64,000 nucleotides of DNA from Symbiodinium natans (lineage: Eukaryota > Sar > Dinophyceae > Suessiales > Symbiodiniaceae): positions 126,763-190,762 of the forward strand of contig CAJNDS010002628.1 in assembly GCA_905221605.1 (NCBI GenBank), in the 5' to 3' direction. Made by a program: the position numbers and the translations under genes. Below the pieces are notes generated by a model that was not told the DNA's origin, did not search any database, and was given only the letters and a program-made list of their open reading frames with translations. Position 1 is the first letter of the stretch, and each line of letters opens with the position of its first letter. Below, piece after piece: positions 43,739 through 56,768 of this stretch.

Positions 43739-45285
43739 TATTTAGCATAGAGTTTTTCTTTTCGCTTTAAATACGGAATATAAACAATTTAGTATATAAG
43801 TGTATATTTATACTTTTGTAGGAACCATAAGTTCTACTTGAGAGTCAACTTCGCCTTGTGTCTGTGGATACCATTACTGTTGATGCTTGTGTTTTAGACA
43901 AGTCGCACATCTAACCTATTTATCCGTTTGGATGCAACAAAACGATCAACCCTCCACACCGGTGTTGCATATCTTAAATGCACTTGTTTTCTGCAGCTTT
44001 CTTTGTTTTCATCTGCGGCTTGTTCACTTATTAGTGTTTGTGATCTTTATAATGCTGATGCGATGGCAATAGTATGCTTACTGGTGTTCCTAGCATTGGA
44101 AGCACAACTAACATTATGAACATAATAGACTTATGTGAGTAATATTGGAAATGTTCGCAATATAAGTACTAGTCCTAGCGCGAGCTGTCAATACAAGCAA
44201 AAAGCATGGCGTGTTGTGCGGAACATTCGAAGTCGAGGATTACTTGTGCTAAGCATAAGTTTGACACATCTTATGCTCCCAATTTGACAGTTCGTGACTT
44301 CAATATCACCAAATAACATTGCAGTGTGTTGGCAGGATTGCTAATTAACACTAACATCACGACAATCCTAATCATCCTAATCTTGCTGGTAGTGCATATG
44401 TCTTTTGACAAGTCTACTACGAAACTGCACTATCTGTCAGATTAGCCATATGACTAGTGCGAGTACTATTAATGTTCCACACGCTTTAGTAGGGGCCTCC
44501 TGAATAAAGTCAAAATGGCTGGGCTGCAAACCGTCCGGGCGCCGTAAGAAAATTCCACGTGGCGCGCCTTTATAAAGGATTGCTGGGCATCGCTGCCCTG
44601 TAAACTTATCCTACCTCCTCTCTAATAAATTCGTATATATCCCTGGACAGTGTAAACAGGAACAAGAAAGGGGGGGGGGGGGCAGGTCTAAAGAGGGTGC
44701 AACATCAGTGTTGTGAGCAATGTTTTTTAGCCCACCACTGGGAAACTCAATAATGTCACTAACAATAGTACCATAGCGTCATTAGCCCCTGTGGCATGAT
44801 TAGTCCGATAAGATTATAATATGAGATCATTTAGTAATATGACTAATGCGAGTAACATGAGTGCTAGCAAACCTAATACAATTTATGACACTAGTAAGCT
44901 TGGTAATGTTGTAAATGGAATTGCAATTTCTTGTACCATTTACTTTTAGTTATGCTCTTGATCATGCTAGTAAGCAAATACGCCTACTATACCGAACATT
45001 GCTGAATATAATACTAGTATCACGCTACTGATATTAGTATTGGGACCATTCCTATAAACATGAAGAAAGGTTTACTTCTTGAGCTGTATTTTAGCTGCAG
45101 GATGGTTTGCGGTTAGTACTCCAGTGATTCTTTGGGCATAGTTTGGTCTTGTGCGCTCTAGGGACTTTACGAGGATACTCTACGGCTGCGCGCTTCAGCG
45201 ATTCTGGAATACTCTAGCACAAGCCTTCCAGGGCTTTTCCGGTGATCCTTTCGGCTTATTTTGGAATACTTTGGGTTTTGGTATT
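43739..45285. other. Gene-poor AT-rich stretch
   Basis: About 1.5 kb with many ACTAGT, TAGTA and ATTAGT words, a G12-13 tract near 44673, and short open frames without domains. At 44560-44580 a CCACGTGG word is followed by TTTATAAAGG, which could be promoter-like, but no coding sequence follows. Same at 59574-61120. Confidence 0.4.
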
Positions 45286-45289
45286 CTAG

Positions 45290-45930
45290 AGACTCTTTCG
45301 GGCAACCGTGCAAACCAATGAGTGATTTAGAAACCAAGTAAACTCATATTTTTCTAGAAGTACGTGGTGCAGGGAACTTTGTGGCCCACGCCGCAGAGCG
45401 ATAGAGATAACAGCAATGAGTGTTGTAGGAACCAAGTAAATTTCGTCATACAAACACATGGTGTAGGTCATTTGTTGACCGACACCACATAGGAACAGTG
45501 AGAAGACTATGAAATAACTAGGCCACCGTATATTAAACCAGTATGTGGTGTGGAACCAGGTAAATTTACGAACACATGGTGTAGGGAATGTTGTGGCATA
45601 CGCCACATAGGGATAGAGATAGTAGAAAAACTCAAGAAATCACTGGGAAACTGTATATGATATCAATGAGTGTTGCGAGAACCAAGTATATATTTTTATA
45701 CAAGCACATGGTGTAGGGAGCGTTGTGACCCACAATACGTAGGAACTGAATCACTGGGCAACCGTACATTAAATCAATAAGAACTAAGTGGTTTTGCTTG
45801 TGCAAGCAAAGAACAATGAGAAAACCATTCAGTCACCAGGCAACGGTGTAAAGTAATGAATCCACTTATACAAACACATGGTGTAGGCAGTTCTGTGGCC
45901 CACACACGCATAACAATATCACCATGTTTA
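45290..45930 (+). repeat. Degenerate repeat around ACATGGTGTAGG..TTGTGGCCCAC
   Basis: Five copies of A(C)ACATGGTGTAGG followed by a GTGG(C/T)CCAC-like word occur near 45361, 45458, 45568, 45706 and 45875. Each is preceded by AACCAAGTAAATTT-like sequence. Spacing ranges from about 97 to 170 bp. Open frames on the minus strand follow the repeat and are not called. Same at 61125-61765. Confidence 0.65.
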
Positions 45931-46747
45931 CTATTCATATCAATAGCGTTCTTAGCAGTGCTGGCATTGCTCATGTTCATTATATTTTGTGTTAGCGCGA
46001 TCCGAAAGCAAGGCCCTTGCAAGGACGCTGTGACTTTTCCTCGATACCATACGAGTACTATGCTGATACTACACGAATACTTCACCGTTGCCAGACTAGG
46101 TACCAGCACCAAGACCAAGACCAATAATAGTACTAACACGAATGCTACAACTACAAGAAACTCTATACTACACTACACAAAACAAAATAGCCGGGACATA
46201 GCCGGGACTTTTGGGGTCTCTTTCGTTGCGTTTGTTTCATTCCTCTCAAACGCTCGTATATGTATACTGTCAAAAAACTTTAAAGATGCACATGCCGAAT
46301 AATCCGACGTCCTATTTTATCTTGTCTTTTGGCATTGTTGTTTTTGGCTTTCGCTTTGCTTTGTTTTCTTTGCGTGCTGCTTGCCTACATTTAAAATGCG
46401 GTTTGCTCATGGATCCATGACACGAGCAAAACATCCTACACTGCTATTCTGAAAACGAATTCGTGGTTTTGTGGTCATGATAACTGTTCACGTTGCTGTT
46501 CTTGCACGCTGATTGCCTATGTCTTTTCGAACTTGTGTTCTTCATTTATCTATAACACTTGGATCGATGAGGGGCGTTGGCAAGCTAAACAGCAAAAACA
46601 CTCCGCCCGAGTTTCATTTCATGGGTTCGCGTTGCAGCTTCAGACTTTTACCCATTCATGCCAACCCACAGCCCGAAAACACCCAGCACCTAGCCCTCCA
46701 GCATTAAACAAAACACATGAGCGAAATGGACCGAAAGGCTGCTCGTT

Positions 46748-46780
46748 CATATATATATATATATACATATATATGTGGCA
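46748..46780 (+). repeat. (TA)n microsatellite followed by ACCTTTAGGGT
   Basis: TATATATA and ATACATATATATG precede GGACCTTTAGGGTCTATTTG, related to the arm of the palindromic element at 43659-43738. Same at 62583-62615. Confidence 0.7.
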
Positions 46781-46840
46781 TGGACCTTTAGGGTCTATTT
46801 GGCACGCCCCTTTGTTTACTATTTACAAAACTTCTTGAAA

Positions 46841-46907
46841 GTAGTAGTGGTAGTAGTAGTAGTAGTAGTAGGAGTAGTAGGAGTAGTAGTAGTAGTAGTA
46901 GTAGTAG

Positions 46908-46946
<39 letters not shown>

Positions 46947-46967
46947 CAGTAGTAGTAGTAGCAGTAA
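46841..46967 (+). repeat. (GTA)n trinucleotide repeat
   Basis: About forty GTA units, interrupted by a few GGA and GCA triplets. Apparent polyvaline and polythreonine frames are products of the repeat. Same at 62676-62802. Confidence 0.93.
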
Positions 46968-47034
46968 ATGTAGATCCAGCCGGCCAACAGCCAGACTTAG
47001 GCAAGCACCCTCGCTTCGTGTTTCCTGTGACTTG

Positions 47035-47690
47035 GTAGGGTCCAGAGGTTTGTCGTGTGTCCCCTCCCTTCGTCCCTTCGTGTTGTAAGGGTTTTGTAAG
47101 GGCTTTGGAGGTTTGTGTGCTTCCCCTTTCTCGTTCTTATAGGTTTTGGGGGAGCATCAAATGATTATCATATATGATGTGTTTCCGTGCTCGTATTATG
47201 AGGGCTAGTGCCTGCCCTAGAGGTTTGTCGTATGTCCCCCCGCTTCGTGTTCCTGTGATTTGGTAGGGGGCTAAAGGTTTGTCGTGTGTCCCCTCCCTTC
47301 GTCCCTTCGTGTTGTAAGGGTTTTGGGAGGGTCCTGGAGGTTTGTCGTATGTCCCCTTTGTTCGTGCTTGTAGGGTCTGGGGAGTGTGTAGATGATAATC
47401 ACATATCATGTGCTTCCGTGCTCGTATTATGAGGGGCTAGTGATTGGCCTGGAGGTTTGTCAGATGACGCCCCCGCTTCGTGATCCTGTGATTTGGTAGG
47501 GGCCTAAAGGTTTGTAGTGTGTCGCCTCCCTTCATTCCTTCCTATTGTAAGGGTTCTGTGAGGGCCCTGGAGGTTTGTCGTATGTCCCCTTTCTTCTTGC
47601 TTGTAGGGTTTGGGGAGCATCTAGATGATAGAGGTTTGTCGTACGTCGTCTCCCTTCGTCCCTTCGTGTTGTAAGGGTTTTGTGAGGGCC
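47035..47690 (-). repeat. Complex satellite, inverted half (GGTTTGTCGTATGTCCCC orientation)
   Basis: The satellite word GACATACGACAAACCTC appears here as its reverse complement, GAGGTTTGTCGTATGTC, every 60-130 bp, together with CTTCGTGTTGTAAGGGTTTT and GTGCTCGTATTATGAGG. It is the mirror of the array to the right; the orientation changes at about 47690-47700. No gene. Same at 62870-63525. Confidence 0.9.
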
Positions 47691-47699
47691 CTGAAGGTC

Positions 47700-50600
47700 T
47701 AGGGCAGTTACTAGCGCCTCATAGTACGAGCACGGAAGCAAATGATAATGACAATCATCTAGACGCTGCCCAAATCCTACAAGCACGAAGAAAGGGACAT
47801 ACGGCAAATTTGCAGGGCCCTCACAAAACCCTTACAACAAGAAGGGACGAAGGAAGGGCACATACGACAAACCTCTAGGACCCTCACGAAACCCTTACAA
47901 CACGAAGGGACGAAGGGATTGTATCTAATTTCGTATATGGTAAAATGACATACGACAAATCTCCAGGACCCTAGCAAATGACATGAACACGAAGCAGGGA
48001 GACATAAAACAAACCTCTAGGGCAGTCACTAGCCCCTCATAATACGAGCACGGAAGCAAATCATATATGATAATCATCTAGACGCTCCCCACGCCCTACA
48101 AGCACGAAGAAAGGAGACATACGATAAATCTTCCAGGTCCAACAAAACCCTTGCAACTCAAAGGGACGAAGGGAGGGGGCACACGACAAACCTCTTTAGG
48201 CCCCTACCACATCGCAGGAACAGAAAGCGGCGGGACATACGACAAACCTCTATGACAAACACCAGCCCCTCATAATACGAGCACGGAAGCAAATGATATA
48301 TGACAGTTTTCTAGAAGATCCCCAAACCCTCTAAGAAGAAAGAAAGGTGACATACGACAAACCTTCCCCCAACAAAGCAATTTCAACACGAAGGGACGAA
48401 AGGAGGGGACATTCGACAAGTCTCTGGCCCCTACCAAATCTCAGGAACACGAAGCGTGGGGACATACGACAAATCTCCAAGGGCCCTCAGAAAAATTTTA
48501 TCAGCCTTACAACACGAAGGGACGAAGGCAGGGGACATACGACAAACCTGTAGGCCCCTACTACATCACAGGAACAAGGAAGCGGGGGGGGGGGCATACG
48601 ACAAACCCCTAGGGCAGTCACTAGCCCCTCACAATACGAGCACGGACTCAAGTTATATGTCAGTCGTCTAGACGCTCCCCAAACCCTACAAGTGAGAAGA
48701 AAGGGGACACACGGCAAATTTGCAGGGCTCTCACAAAAACCCTTGCAACACGAAAGGACGAAGCGAGGGAACGTATGACAAACCTCTAAGCCCCTACCAA
48801 ATCACAGGACCAAGGAAACGGGGGGACAAATGACAAACCTCTAGGACAGCCACTAGCCCCTCATAGTTTGAGCACGGAAGCAAATCATATATGACGATCA
48901 TCTAGACTCTAGACGCTCCCCCAAACCCTACAAGCTCGAAGAAAGTGGATATACGACTAGCCTCCAGGGCCCTCACAAAACCCTTACCACCCATACAACG
49001 CGAAGGGACGAAGGAAGGGGACATACGACAAACCTCTAGGGCAGTCAGTAACCCCACATAGTACGAGCACGGAAGCAAATGATGTATGGTAATCATCTCG
49101 ACGCTCCTCAAACTCTCCAAGCACGAAGAAAGGGGACACACGACAAACCTTCAAGGCCCAACAAAACCCCTACAACACGAAGGGGCGAAAGGAGGGGACA
49201 TACGACAAAGCTCTAAGCCCCTACCAAATCTCAGGAACAGGAATCGGGGGGACATACGACAAACCTCTAGGGCAATCACTAGCCCCTCACAATACGAGCA
49301 CGGAATCAAATTATATGTCAGTCGTCTAGACGCTCCCCAAACCCTACAAGTGAGAAGAAAGGGGACACACGGCAAATTTGCAGGGCTCTCACAAAACCCT
49401 TGCAACACGAAAGGACGAAGCGAGGGAACGTATGACAAACCTCTAAGCCCCTACCAAATCACAGGACCAAGGAAACGGGGGGACAAATGACAAACCTCTA
49501 GGACAGCCACTAGCCCCTCATAGTTTGAGCACGGAAGCAAATCATATATGACGATCATCTAGACTCTAGACGCTCCCCCCAAACCCTACAAGCTCGAAGA
49601 AAGTGGATATACGACTAGCCTCCAGGGCCCTCACAAAACCCTTACCACCCATACAACGCGAAGGGACGAAGGAAGGGGACATACGACAAACCTCTAGGGC
49701 AGTCACTAACCCCACATAGTACGAGCACGGAAGCAAATGATGTATGGTAATCATCTCGACACTCCTCAATTCTCCAAGCTCGAAGAAAGGGGACACACGA
49801 CAAACCTTCAAGGCCCAACAAACCCTACAACACGAAGGGGCGAAAGGAGGGGACATACGACAAAGCTCTAGGCCCCTACCAAAGCTCAGGAACAGGAATC
49901 GGGGGGACATACGACAAACCTCTAGGGCGATCACTAGCCCCTCACAATACGAGCGCGGAATCGAATTATATATATATATATATATATATCAGTCGTCTAG
50001 GCTCCCCAAACCCTACAAGCACGAAGAAAGGGGACACACGCAAACATCCCACGAAGGAACGAAAGGAGAGGAATTACGACAAACCTCTAGACCCCTACCA
50101 AATCATAGGAATACGAAGCGGGGGGGCACACGAGAAATCTTTAGGGCAATCAATACCCTCATAGCGACTGCGGAAGCAAATGATATATGATAATCATCTA
50201 GACACTCCCCAAACCCTGCAAGCACGAACAAAGGGGACATACGAAAAACCTCCAGAGCGCTCACGAAACCCTTACAACACGAAGGGACGAAGGGAGGGGA
50301 CAAAAGATAAACCTCTAGGCCCTTCCAACTCACAGGAACACGAAGCAGGGGGGCATACGACAAACCTCTAGGGCAGTCAATAGCCCTCACAATACGACCA
50401 CAGAAGCAAATGTCTTATGACAATCATCTAGATGCCAAGAAAGGGGACACACGACAAACCTGTAGGCCCCTACTACATCACAGGAACAAGCGGAGGGCAT
50501 ACGACAAACCTCTAGGGCAGTCACTAGCCCCGCACAATACGAGCCCGGAATCAAATTACATATGTCAGTCGTCTAGACGCTCCCCAAACCCTACAAGCAA

Positions 50601-52080
50601 GAAGAAAAGGGACATACGGCAAATTTGCCGGGCTCTCACAAAACCCTTGCAACACGAAAGGACGAAGCGAGGGAACGTATGACAAACCTCTAAGCCCCTA
50701 CCAAATCACAGGACCAAGGAAACGGGGGGGACAAATGACAAACCTCTATGACAGTCACTAGCCCCTCATAGTTTGAGCACGGAAGCAAATCATATATGAC
50801 GATCATCTAGACTCTAGACGCTCCCCCCCAAACCCTACAAGCTCGAAGAAAGTGGATATACGACTAGCCTCCAGGGCCCTCACAAAACCCTTACCACCCA
50901 TACAACCCCGAAGGGACGAAGGAAGGGGACATACGACAAACCTCTAGGGCAGTCACTAACCCCACATAGTACGAGCACGGAAGCAAATGATGTATGGTAG
51001 TCATCTCGACGCTCCTCAAACTCTCCAAGCACGAAGAAAGGGGACACACGACAAGCCTTCAAGGCCCAACAAAACCCCTACAACACGAAGGGGCGAAAGG
51101 AGGGGACATACGACAAAGCTCTAGGCCCCTACCAAATCTCAGGAACAGGAAATGGGGGGGACATACGACAAACCTCTAGGGCGATCACTAGCCCCTCACA
51201 ATACGAGCGCGGAATCGAATTATATATATATATATCAGTCGTCTAGGCTCCCCAAACCCTACAAGCACGAAGAAAGGGGACACACGCAAACATCCCACGA
51301 AGGAACGAAGGGAGAGGAATTACGACAAACCTCTAGACCCCTACCAAATCACAGGAATACGAAGCGGGGGGGGCACACGAGAAATCTTTAGGGCAATCAA
51401 TACCCTCATAGCGACTGCGGAAGCAAATGATATATGATAATCATCTAGACACTCCCTCAACCCTACAAGCACGAACAAAGGGGACATATGAAAAACCTCC
51501 AGAGCGCTCACGAAACCCTTACAATACGAAGGGACGAAGGGAGGGGACAAAAGATAAACCTCTAGGCCCCTCCCAACTCACAGGAACACGAAGCAGGGGG
51601 GCATACGACAAACCTCTAGGGCGGTCAATAGCCCTCATAATACGACCACGGAAGCAAATGACTTATGATGACAATCATCTAGACGCCAAGAAAGGGGACA
51701 TACGAAAAACCTCCAAGGCCGAATGCAACCCTCACAACACGAAGGGACGAAGGGAGGGGACATATGACAAGCCTCTGGCCCCTACCAAATCTCAGGAACA
51801 CGAAGCGGGGGAATATACAACAAACCTCTAGGGCAGCCACTAGCCCCTCATAGTACGAGCGCGGAAGGAATGATTTTTGACAATTATCTAGACAATCCCC
51901 AAACCCTACAAGCACGAAGAAATCGGACATGCGACAAACCTCCGGGGCCCTCACAAAACCCTTACAACACGAACGAAGAAAACAACTCATACAAACCTCT
52001 GGGCCCCTACCAAATCACAACAACACGAAGCGGGGGGACATACGACTAACCTCTAGGGCAGTCACTAACCCCTCAAGATG
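47700..52080 (+). repeat. Complex satellite array, forward half (about 200-260 bp units)
   Basis: Units contain, in order, ACTAGCCCCTCATAATACGA, GCACGGAAGCAAATGATATA, CATCTAGACGCTCCCCAAAC, CTACAAGCACGAAGAAAGG and AACCCTTACAACACGAAGGG, with GACATACGACAAACCTC between modules. Higher-order copies exist: the marker CTAGACTCTAGACGCTCCCC occurs near 48902, 49560 and 50811 (about 658 and 1251 bp apart). Short frames rich in RGDIRQTS-like peptide are repeat artefacts. There is no recognisable gene in more than 4 kb. Confidence 0.93.
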
Positions 52081-52101
52081 GGGGGTGAAAGGGATTATGG
52101 G

Positions 52102-52201
52102 NNNNNNNNNNNNNNNNNNNNNNNNNNNNNNNNNNNNNNNNNNNNNNNNNNNNNNNNNNNNNNNNNNNNNNNNNNNNNNNNNNNNNNNNNNNNNNNNNNN
52201 N
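52102..52201. other. Assembly gap (100 N)
   Basis: Exactly 100 N, the conventional placeholder for a gap of unknown size. The left flank ends in satellite-like DNA. The right flank begins inside the 42-bp array that also occurs at 36367. Confidence 0.99.
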
Positions 52202-52590
52202 CATGGGGCTTCGAAAACGTCGCAAATACCGTGGGCGCGGAACTCTGGGGCTTCGAAAACCTCGCAAATACCATGGGCGCGGAACTCCGGGGCTTCGAAA
52301 ACCTCGCAAACACCGGGGCGCGGAACTCTGGAGCTTCGAAAACGTCGCAAATACCGTGGGCGCGGAACTCTGGGGCTTCGAAAACCTCACAAATACCGTG
52401 GGCGCGGAACTCTGGAGCTTCGAAATCCTCGCTGAGAAAGCGAGCGCGCTGGATGAAAAGCATTTGACATTGCCGAATTATTTTTCTGCATAATTTGCTA
52501 ATGTATTCGCGTGAGGACATATATTCTTGTCAAGCGTCGCCGTTCATGCTCGAAATTCGTAGTCTAGAAGTAAAAAAAGGGAGTGTGAGT

Positions 52591-54044
52591 ATGCATTGCC
52601 CAGTATGTCGGATTGAGGTGGTCACCGCAGTCCACTACTCAGTTGAGATCTTTATTTGTTTTCGCGGTTTAATCCGTACGCGTACCGCTGACTCAGGTGC
52701 GAGTTTATGGCGCGGAAGGCGCGGACGACTGTCCAGTGTGCATGCAGGCCAGGCATGCATCGGAAGCAGTCTGTACTAGCAAGGCACTCAAACTGTCTAA
52801 GGAGAAAAAGAACCTCACGGTTCTCGTCCCCTGCGGTCACACGTATTGCGCCGAGTGCGTGGACGAGATTCAGGCCATGCTTTCGATTCGTTGGTGTTCT
52901 TGATTTTGTGAGCAAGTCAATCAAAAATTTCAGGCCCATGGTGCAGGCGTTGAGCTTATCATTTGTTTTTTTTGCTACGAAGCCTTTTTTTAAGCATACA
53001 CAAGGTCCCTCGGACACGAGCGGCATTTCGCCGGAAGATCCTTCGGCAGCTTCAGTAGACGAAGACTTAGCAATTGCTATGCGCGCAGTTCAGTTATCCT
53101 TTGTCATTGTTTTTTTCTACTCAGTTCAGCGATGAATTCCGGCTGGATGACGAGGCTGTCCGCAGCTTTTTTTTTTGCACACTATAAACTACATTAATTA
53201 ATTCTACACGTTAAACATTTTGTCTTATAATACTTATTTCACGTCATCTACTAAGGTCGGCAGTTTCATCCTCGCCGCGGAGACATTTCTCGGCTTCAAC
53301 GAGAATCAAGCATATGCTGTGTTCTTTTTTGCATTGTTTTTGAGGACATACACTTTTTTTTGCTGTATATGAAATCGACTGGTGGAACGAGGACCCGGCT
53401 TTTTTTTAATGAGTATCACACATATATGCAGAAGCTATTTGTCTGTAGGATTGTCTTATTGTGTGTTCTGACCAAGGCGCTTCGTTAATTTCGCAGACGT
53501 TTCTTAAGCAGCTTAATAAGAGGTGAGTTCATTCTGTAATATAAGCTCACATGCTCCAAAAGCATGCTTAAAATTATTATTTGTTAGGATTTCTCTCATT
53601 CAGATATTGTGGAAATCTCAGTGATAATTTGATATTATGCATATTTATGACCATATAATATGCACTACAACAAGTTGTTATATTTTTGCAATCCGAGGCA
53701 AGGCAGACTGACGAGATCGTCCGCGCCTTATTTTTTTTTGCTCCGTTCATTTCTGAATGTCGTACCTGAAGCCAGTGTTGTTTAAACTGAAGCTAGAATC
53801 TGTATTTGTGTGCGCGCATTCTTCATTTCAGGCAAGCAACACCTCGCAGATCGTCCGTATCTTATTTCGTTCTTAATTGCCGCGCATGTCTTATGATAAA
53901 GCCGCCAATATTATTAAACAACTTAACGACGAACACGCACTAATTACCTGAATGATGATCCAGGCCGTCAACGTTCCTTTCCGGTGGTGCGGCGGAAGCC
54001 CAAGCAGACGTCAGTCCGACATATGGAAGAACTTGTGCAACTAG
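52591..54044 (+). CDS. Intron-rich RING-type gene with UIM-like motif, copy 3
   Basis: Same exon set as the gene at 36756-38209: the MHCPVCRIEV opening, DCPVCMQAR with LVPCGHTYCAECV from 52697, the DEDLAIAMRA UIM-like segment, FRLDDEA, AAETFLGF, DWWNED and the terminal AVNVPFRWCGG exon at 53964-54044. I saw no difference from copy 2. Whether it is a second gene or an allele depends on the status of the duplication. Confidence 0.55.
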
Positions 54045-54599
54045 CGTGGTAATTTTATGCAATATTCAGGCGTCCTGGTGATGTGGGATAGCAGTCCCAG
54101 TTTGTTCTCCGAGGCAGGCAACTCATTTAGAAGCTTCAATAGTTGCTAGTCTAGCATCAAGACCGTATGCTTGAACATTTTGGCCGAGGTTATTTTGGTT
54201 TACGCCCTTTCTGATGCCTTGTGTAGGCTGGGCTCATACAGTGTTTCACCTCCATGCCCTCCCGGACTTGCAGCACGTTGGAGAAATCCAGCCAATGGTC
54301 ACAACCGGCGTTGGGTTTTGGAGTGATGCTATCTCGTTGTACTTATTGAAGTAACTATCCAGTAATACTTCTATGTTATGAATTCATGCTTTGTGTAGTT
54401 GTAGTATATCATTGTAGCTATCGAGATGGTGACAGAAAGGATGCTTCGTCTATTGCAGCGAGGAAAACAAACGCCCCTGTTCACAGATTCTAGACTACGG
54501 TAGCGCCTGCGCGGACACGACGTATGTTTCTGACACATTCACATGCAATTTTTTAATGTAGTTCTCCAGTCTATATAAGTTCTCTTAAGAAGCCAAAAC

Positions 54600-54902
54600 A
54601 TGATACGTTGTCCGACCTGCAAAGAGAATGCTTCCGCTCATGTCGGATTTTTTCTCAGCGTTTTTGTTCGGTGTATTCAAGTGTTTCGCTTTCCTGAGCA
54701 CTTAGAATTACTGTATGAATCAGCTATAAAGAAAACCGGCGTCCGGATGGTAGTTTTGAATGAAATGCTACCTATTGAATTCTCCTGTGCAATCTCATGC
54801 GTGACTGTCTATATAAAAAAAGGGATCTCAGAGGAGTCCATTACACATCCCCGCGAAACGTGTAATAGAAACCTAGGGAAACAGAAGAACCCGCAGATGT
54901 AA
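54600..54902 (+). CDS. Second copy of the MIRCPTCKENA short frame
   Basis: Identical in translation to 38765-39067; see that entry for the argument that only the first 15 codons are a likely exon. Confidence 0.3.
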   Translation: MIRCPTCKENASAHVGFFLSVFVRCIQVFRFPEHLELLYESAIKKTGVRMVVLNEMLPIEFSCAISCVTVYIKKGISEESITHPRETCNRNLGKQKNPQM

Positions 54903-55353
54903 TTTAGATTTAGGGGGGTTTTAAGGATTTAGAAGTCTTCTCAGGTCTTTATAATGCTCTTAATTTTTCACATGTTTTTTCACATGTGGTTATAGGTTTA
55001 AAGGTTCTCACACATGTTCAGAAGAGATGTCAAATTACTGAAAACCTAGCAAAAGCTATTCAAAACGTGGCGAGGAGTATAATTAAAACACAACGAAAAT
55101 ATCATTAGAAACCCGGCAACCACTGCGGAATTCATACGACTTTACGTCGCGAAGGTGCAATATATATGGAAACCTTCCAGCGCACATGCAACCTTCTAGC
55201 GAAACGATTTATATGGTAGGTTTTTACGAAAGTGCTTGTTTTTTGCAAAGAAGAATAGTTAAAGTATACAGCGCGATTTTTTATTTAACGCGAGTCGACC
55301 AATAGTGCATTTCTTCAGGAAGTATTCCATCTAATGTGTAAGATATAGTTTTG

Positions 55354-55515
55354 CTAAGGATTTTGCTTTATTTCACAACTCAAATTTAATAAATCAATGA
55401 CTAAAGCTGAAAATGGGCTAACGGGTAGAGGCGGAAAAGCCGAGAGGAGCTTGTTGAAAGGAGGTTTCTTAATTGCAGGCGCCTCAGCTTCGACTTCGCC
55501 CTCCGGTTCCACAGC
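55354..55515 (-). CDS. Second copy of the minus-strand EVEAEAPA terminal exon
   Basis: Duplicate of 39519-39680, with the same acceptor and stop. Confidence 0.35.
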   Translation of the reverse strand, partial: AVEPEGEVEAEAPAIKKPPFNKLLSAFPPLPVSPFSALVIDLLNLSCEIKQNP

Positions 55516-55679
55516 CTGAAAGACTATATTCAATATGAAACATTAACTTGATTATACTTATTGAGATAAAACATAGATTCATGTGGTATAAAATCCTCTT
55601 TAAAAAGTACATTAATTTGTAGTAGAACGATTAGCAATGAAATGTTGGGAAGTCAAAGACTACTGCTATAGTAGTACAG

Positions 55680-55804
55680 ATTTCAACCGCCGCGGGACGG
55701 GAGAGGGGTACATGCAGGTAGCAGGCCCGTCCGCTTCCCCCTCTCCCGTGTAGCAATCCCCCGGTGCCTCGCCACACGGTTCGGCCTCCGACGGCGGTTG
55801 AAAT
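55680..55804. mobile_element. Second copy of the 125-bp hairpin element
   Basis: Duplicate of 39845-39969, with the same 13-bp terminal inverted repeats. It is part of the large duplication, so it is not evidence of independent transposition. Confidence 0.5.
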
Positions 55805-55917
55805 TATCTAGTATGGTCGTGGAAGTAGTAGTGCACAAGTAGAATAACGTACTACAGTTTGTATTAACATCTTTGTGAGAACAAAAACAATCTGCGTATA
55901 GATGCAGAATCATCTAG

Positions 55918-56768
55918 GTTAAGAACTTCGAGCTAGACGACGTTTACTTCCCGTCTGGACAGGTTGAAGAACCAGATGTTGAAGTCGAAGCTGAGGCACC
56001 TGCAAAAGAGATCAACCTCAAGGTTTAAGTCGCATCGCTCTGTGTAAATACACATCGATCGGCGTCCACACTCAGGCTTCGCACTTCGGAACAGGACCCG
56101 GCACTGATCCTAGCTGCCTCCAGTTTTCAGCATATGCAGCCTCCACATTGGGGTTTTGCATTTTGGAAGAAGACCTGGCACTGATCCAAGCTGCCACCAG
56201 CAGCGCCTCTTGACCTGCAATATATGGGGTGCATTCGAGCAGCTGCGGGTCTCAGGTGTCTTTGGCCAGCGAAGGCTTCAGAGATTAACGCTCGGTATGT
56301 TGATCAAAATCGAGCGTCTCCTTCGGGATTTGCTGCCAAAATGTATGCCAGATTAATATAAAAATGCCCCGAAACATGGGCGTCCGCGAGGTTTGGTGGA
56401 TTTTGAGGTCTCAGTGGTTGACAGCTAAAAATTAGCGTCCACATTAGGGCTTCGTATCTTCTGATGTGTATTCTTTCGATTGATGGGTAATTCTCTGCGT
56501 GGGCGTCCACACTAGGGTGATGTGTATTTTCACGGCCTGATGTGTGTTAAACTCTCCCCCTTGTAGCAGAAAGAAAGTAGCAGCACGCATTCTGATGTTG
56601 AATGTGGAAGGTGAACATTCCAGATCCATATGGCATGCAGGCCTGTATCCTGAATACTTGTCTTAACAGTCCAAAAAAAACTTTGGTCAGGCCGCCGAAG
56701 AGAAAGAAGAAGAAGAAGCAGAAGAGGATGATCCGACACTCGAAGAGGCCGATTTCCAGCAATTTTAA
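55918..56768 (+). CDS. Second copy of the acidic C-terminus gene
   Basis: Duplicate of 40083-40933: exon 55918-56022 and terminal exon 56691-56768. Confidence 0.4.

Larger units (their letters stand above)
36367..48165. repeat. Segmental duplication, copy A (11.8 kb)
   Basis: This interval equals 52202-64000 at a constant offset of 15835 bases. All coding-like segments and microsatellites I compared are the same. Differences found: T47535 against C63370 and G47547 against T63382. Copy B continues to the end of the window, so the true length is unknown. The gap-adjacent start within a tandem array suggests an unresolved alternative haplotype or redundant contig as much as a real duplication. 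Confidence 0.95.

Noticed and set aside
44555-44640. CCACGTGG plus TTTATAAAGG as a promoter
   Set aside because: No coding sequence or transcript start can be tied to it; such words occur by chance in AT-rich DNA.
46775-47038. Polyvaline / polythreonine frames
   Set aside because: They are the (GTA)n microsatellite read on either strand.
47137-51831. Many 60-150-codon frames with RGDIRQTS-like peptides
   Set aside because: Derived from the complex satellite; frames on both strands shift with unit length and show no domain.
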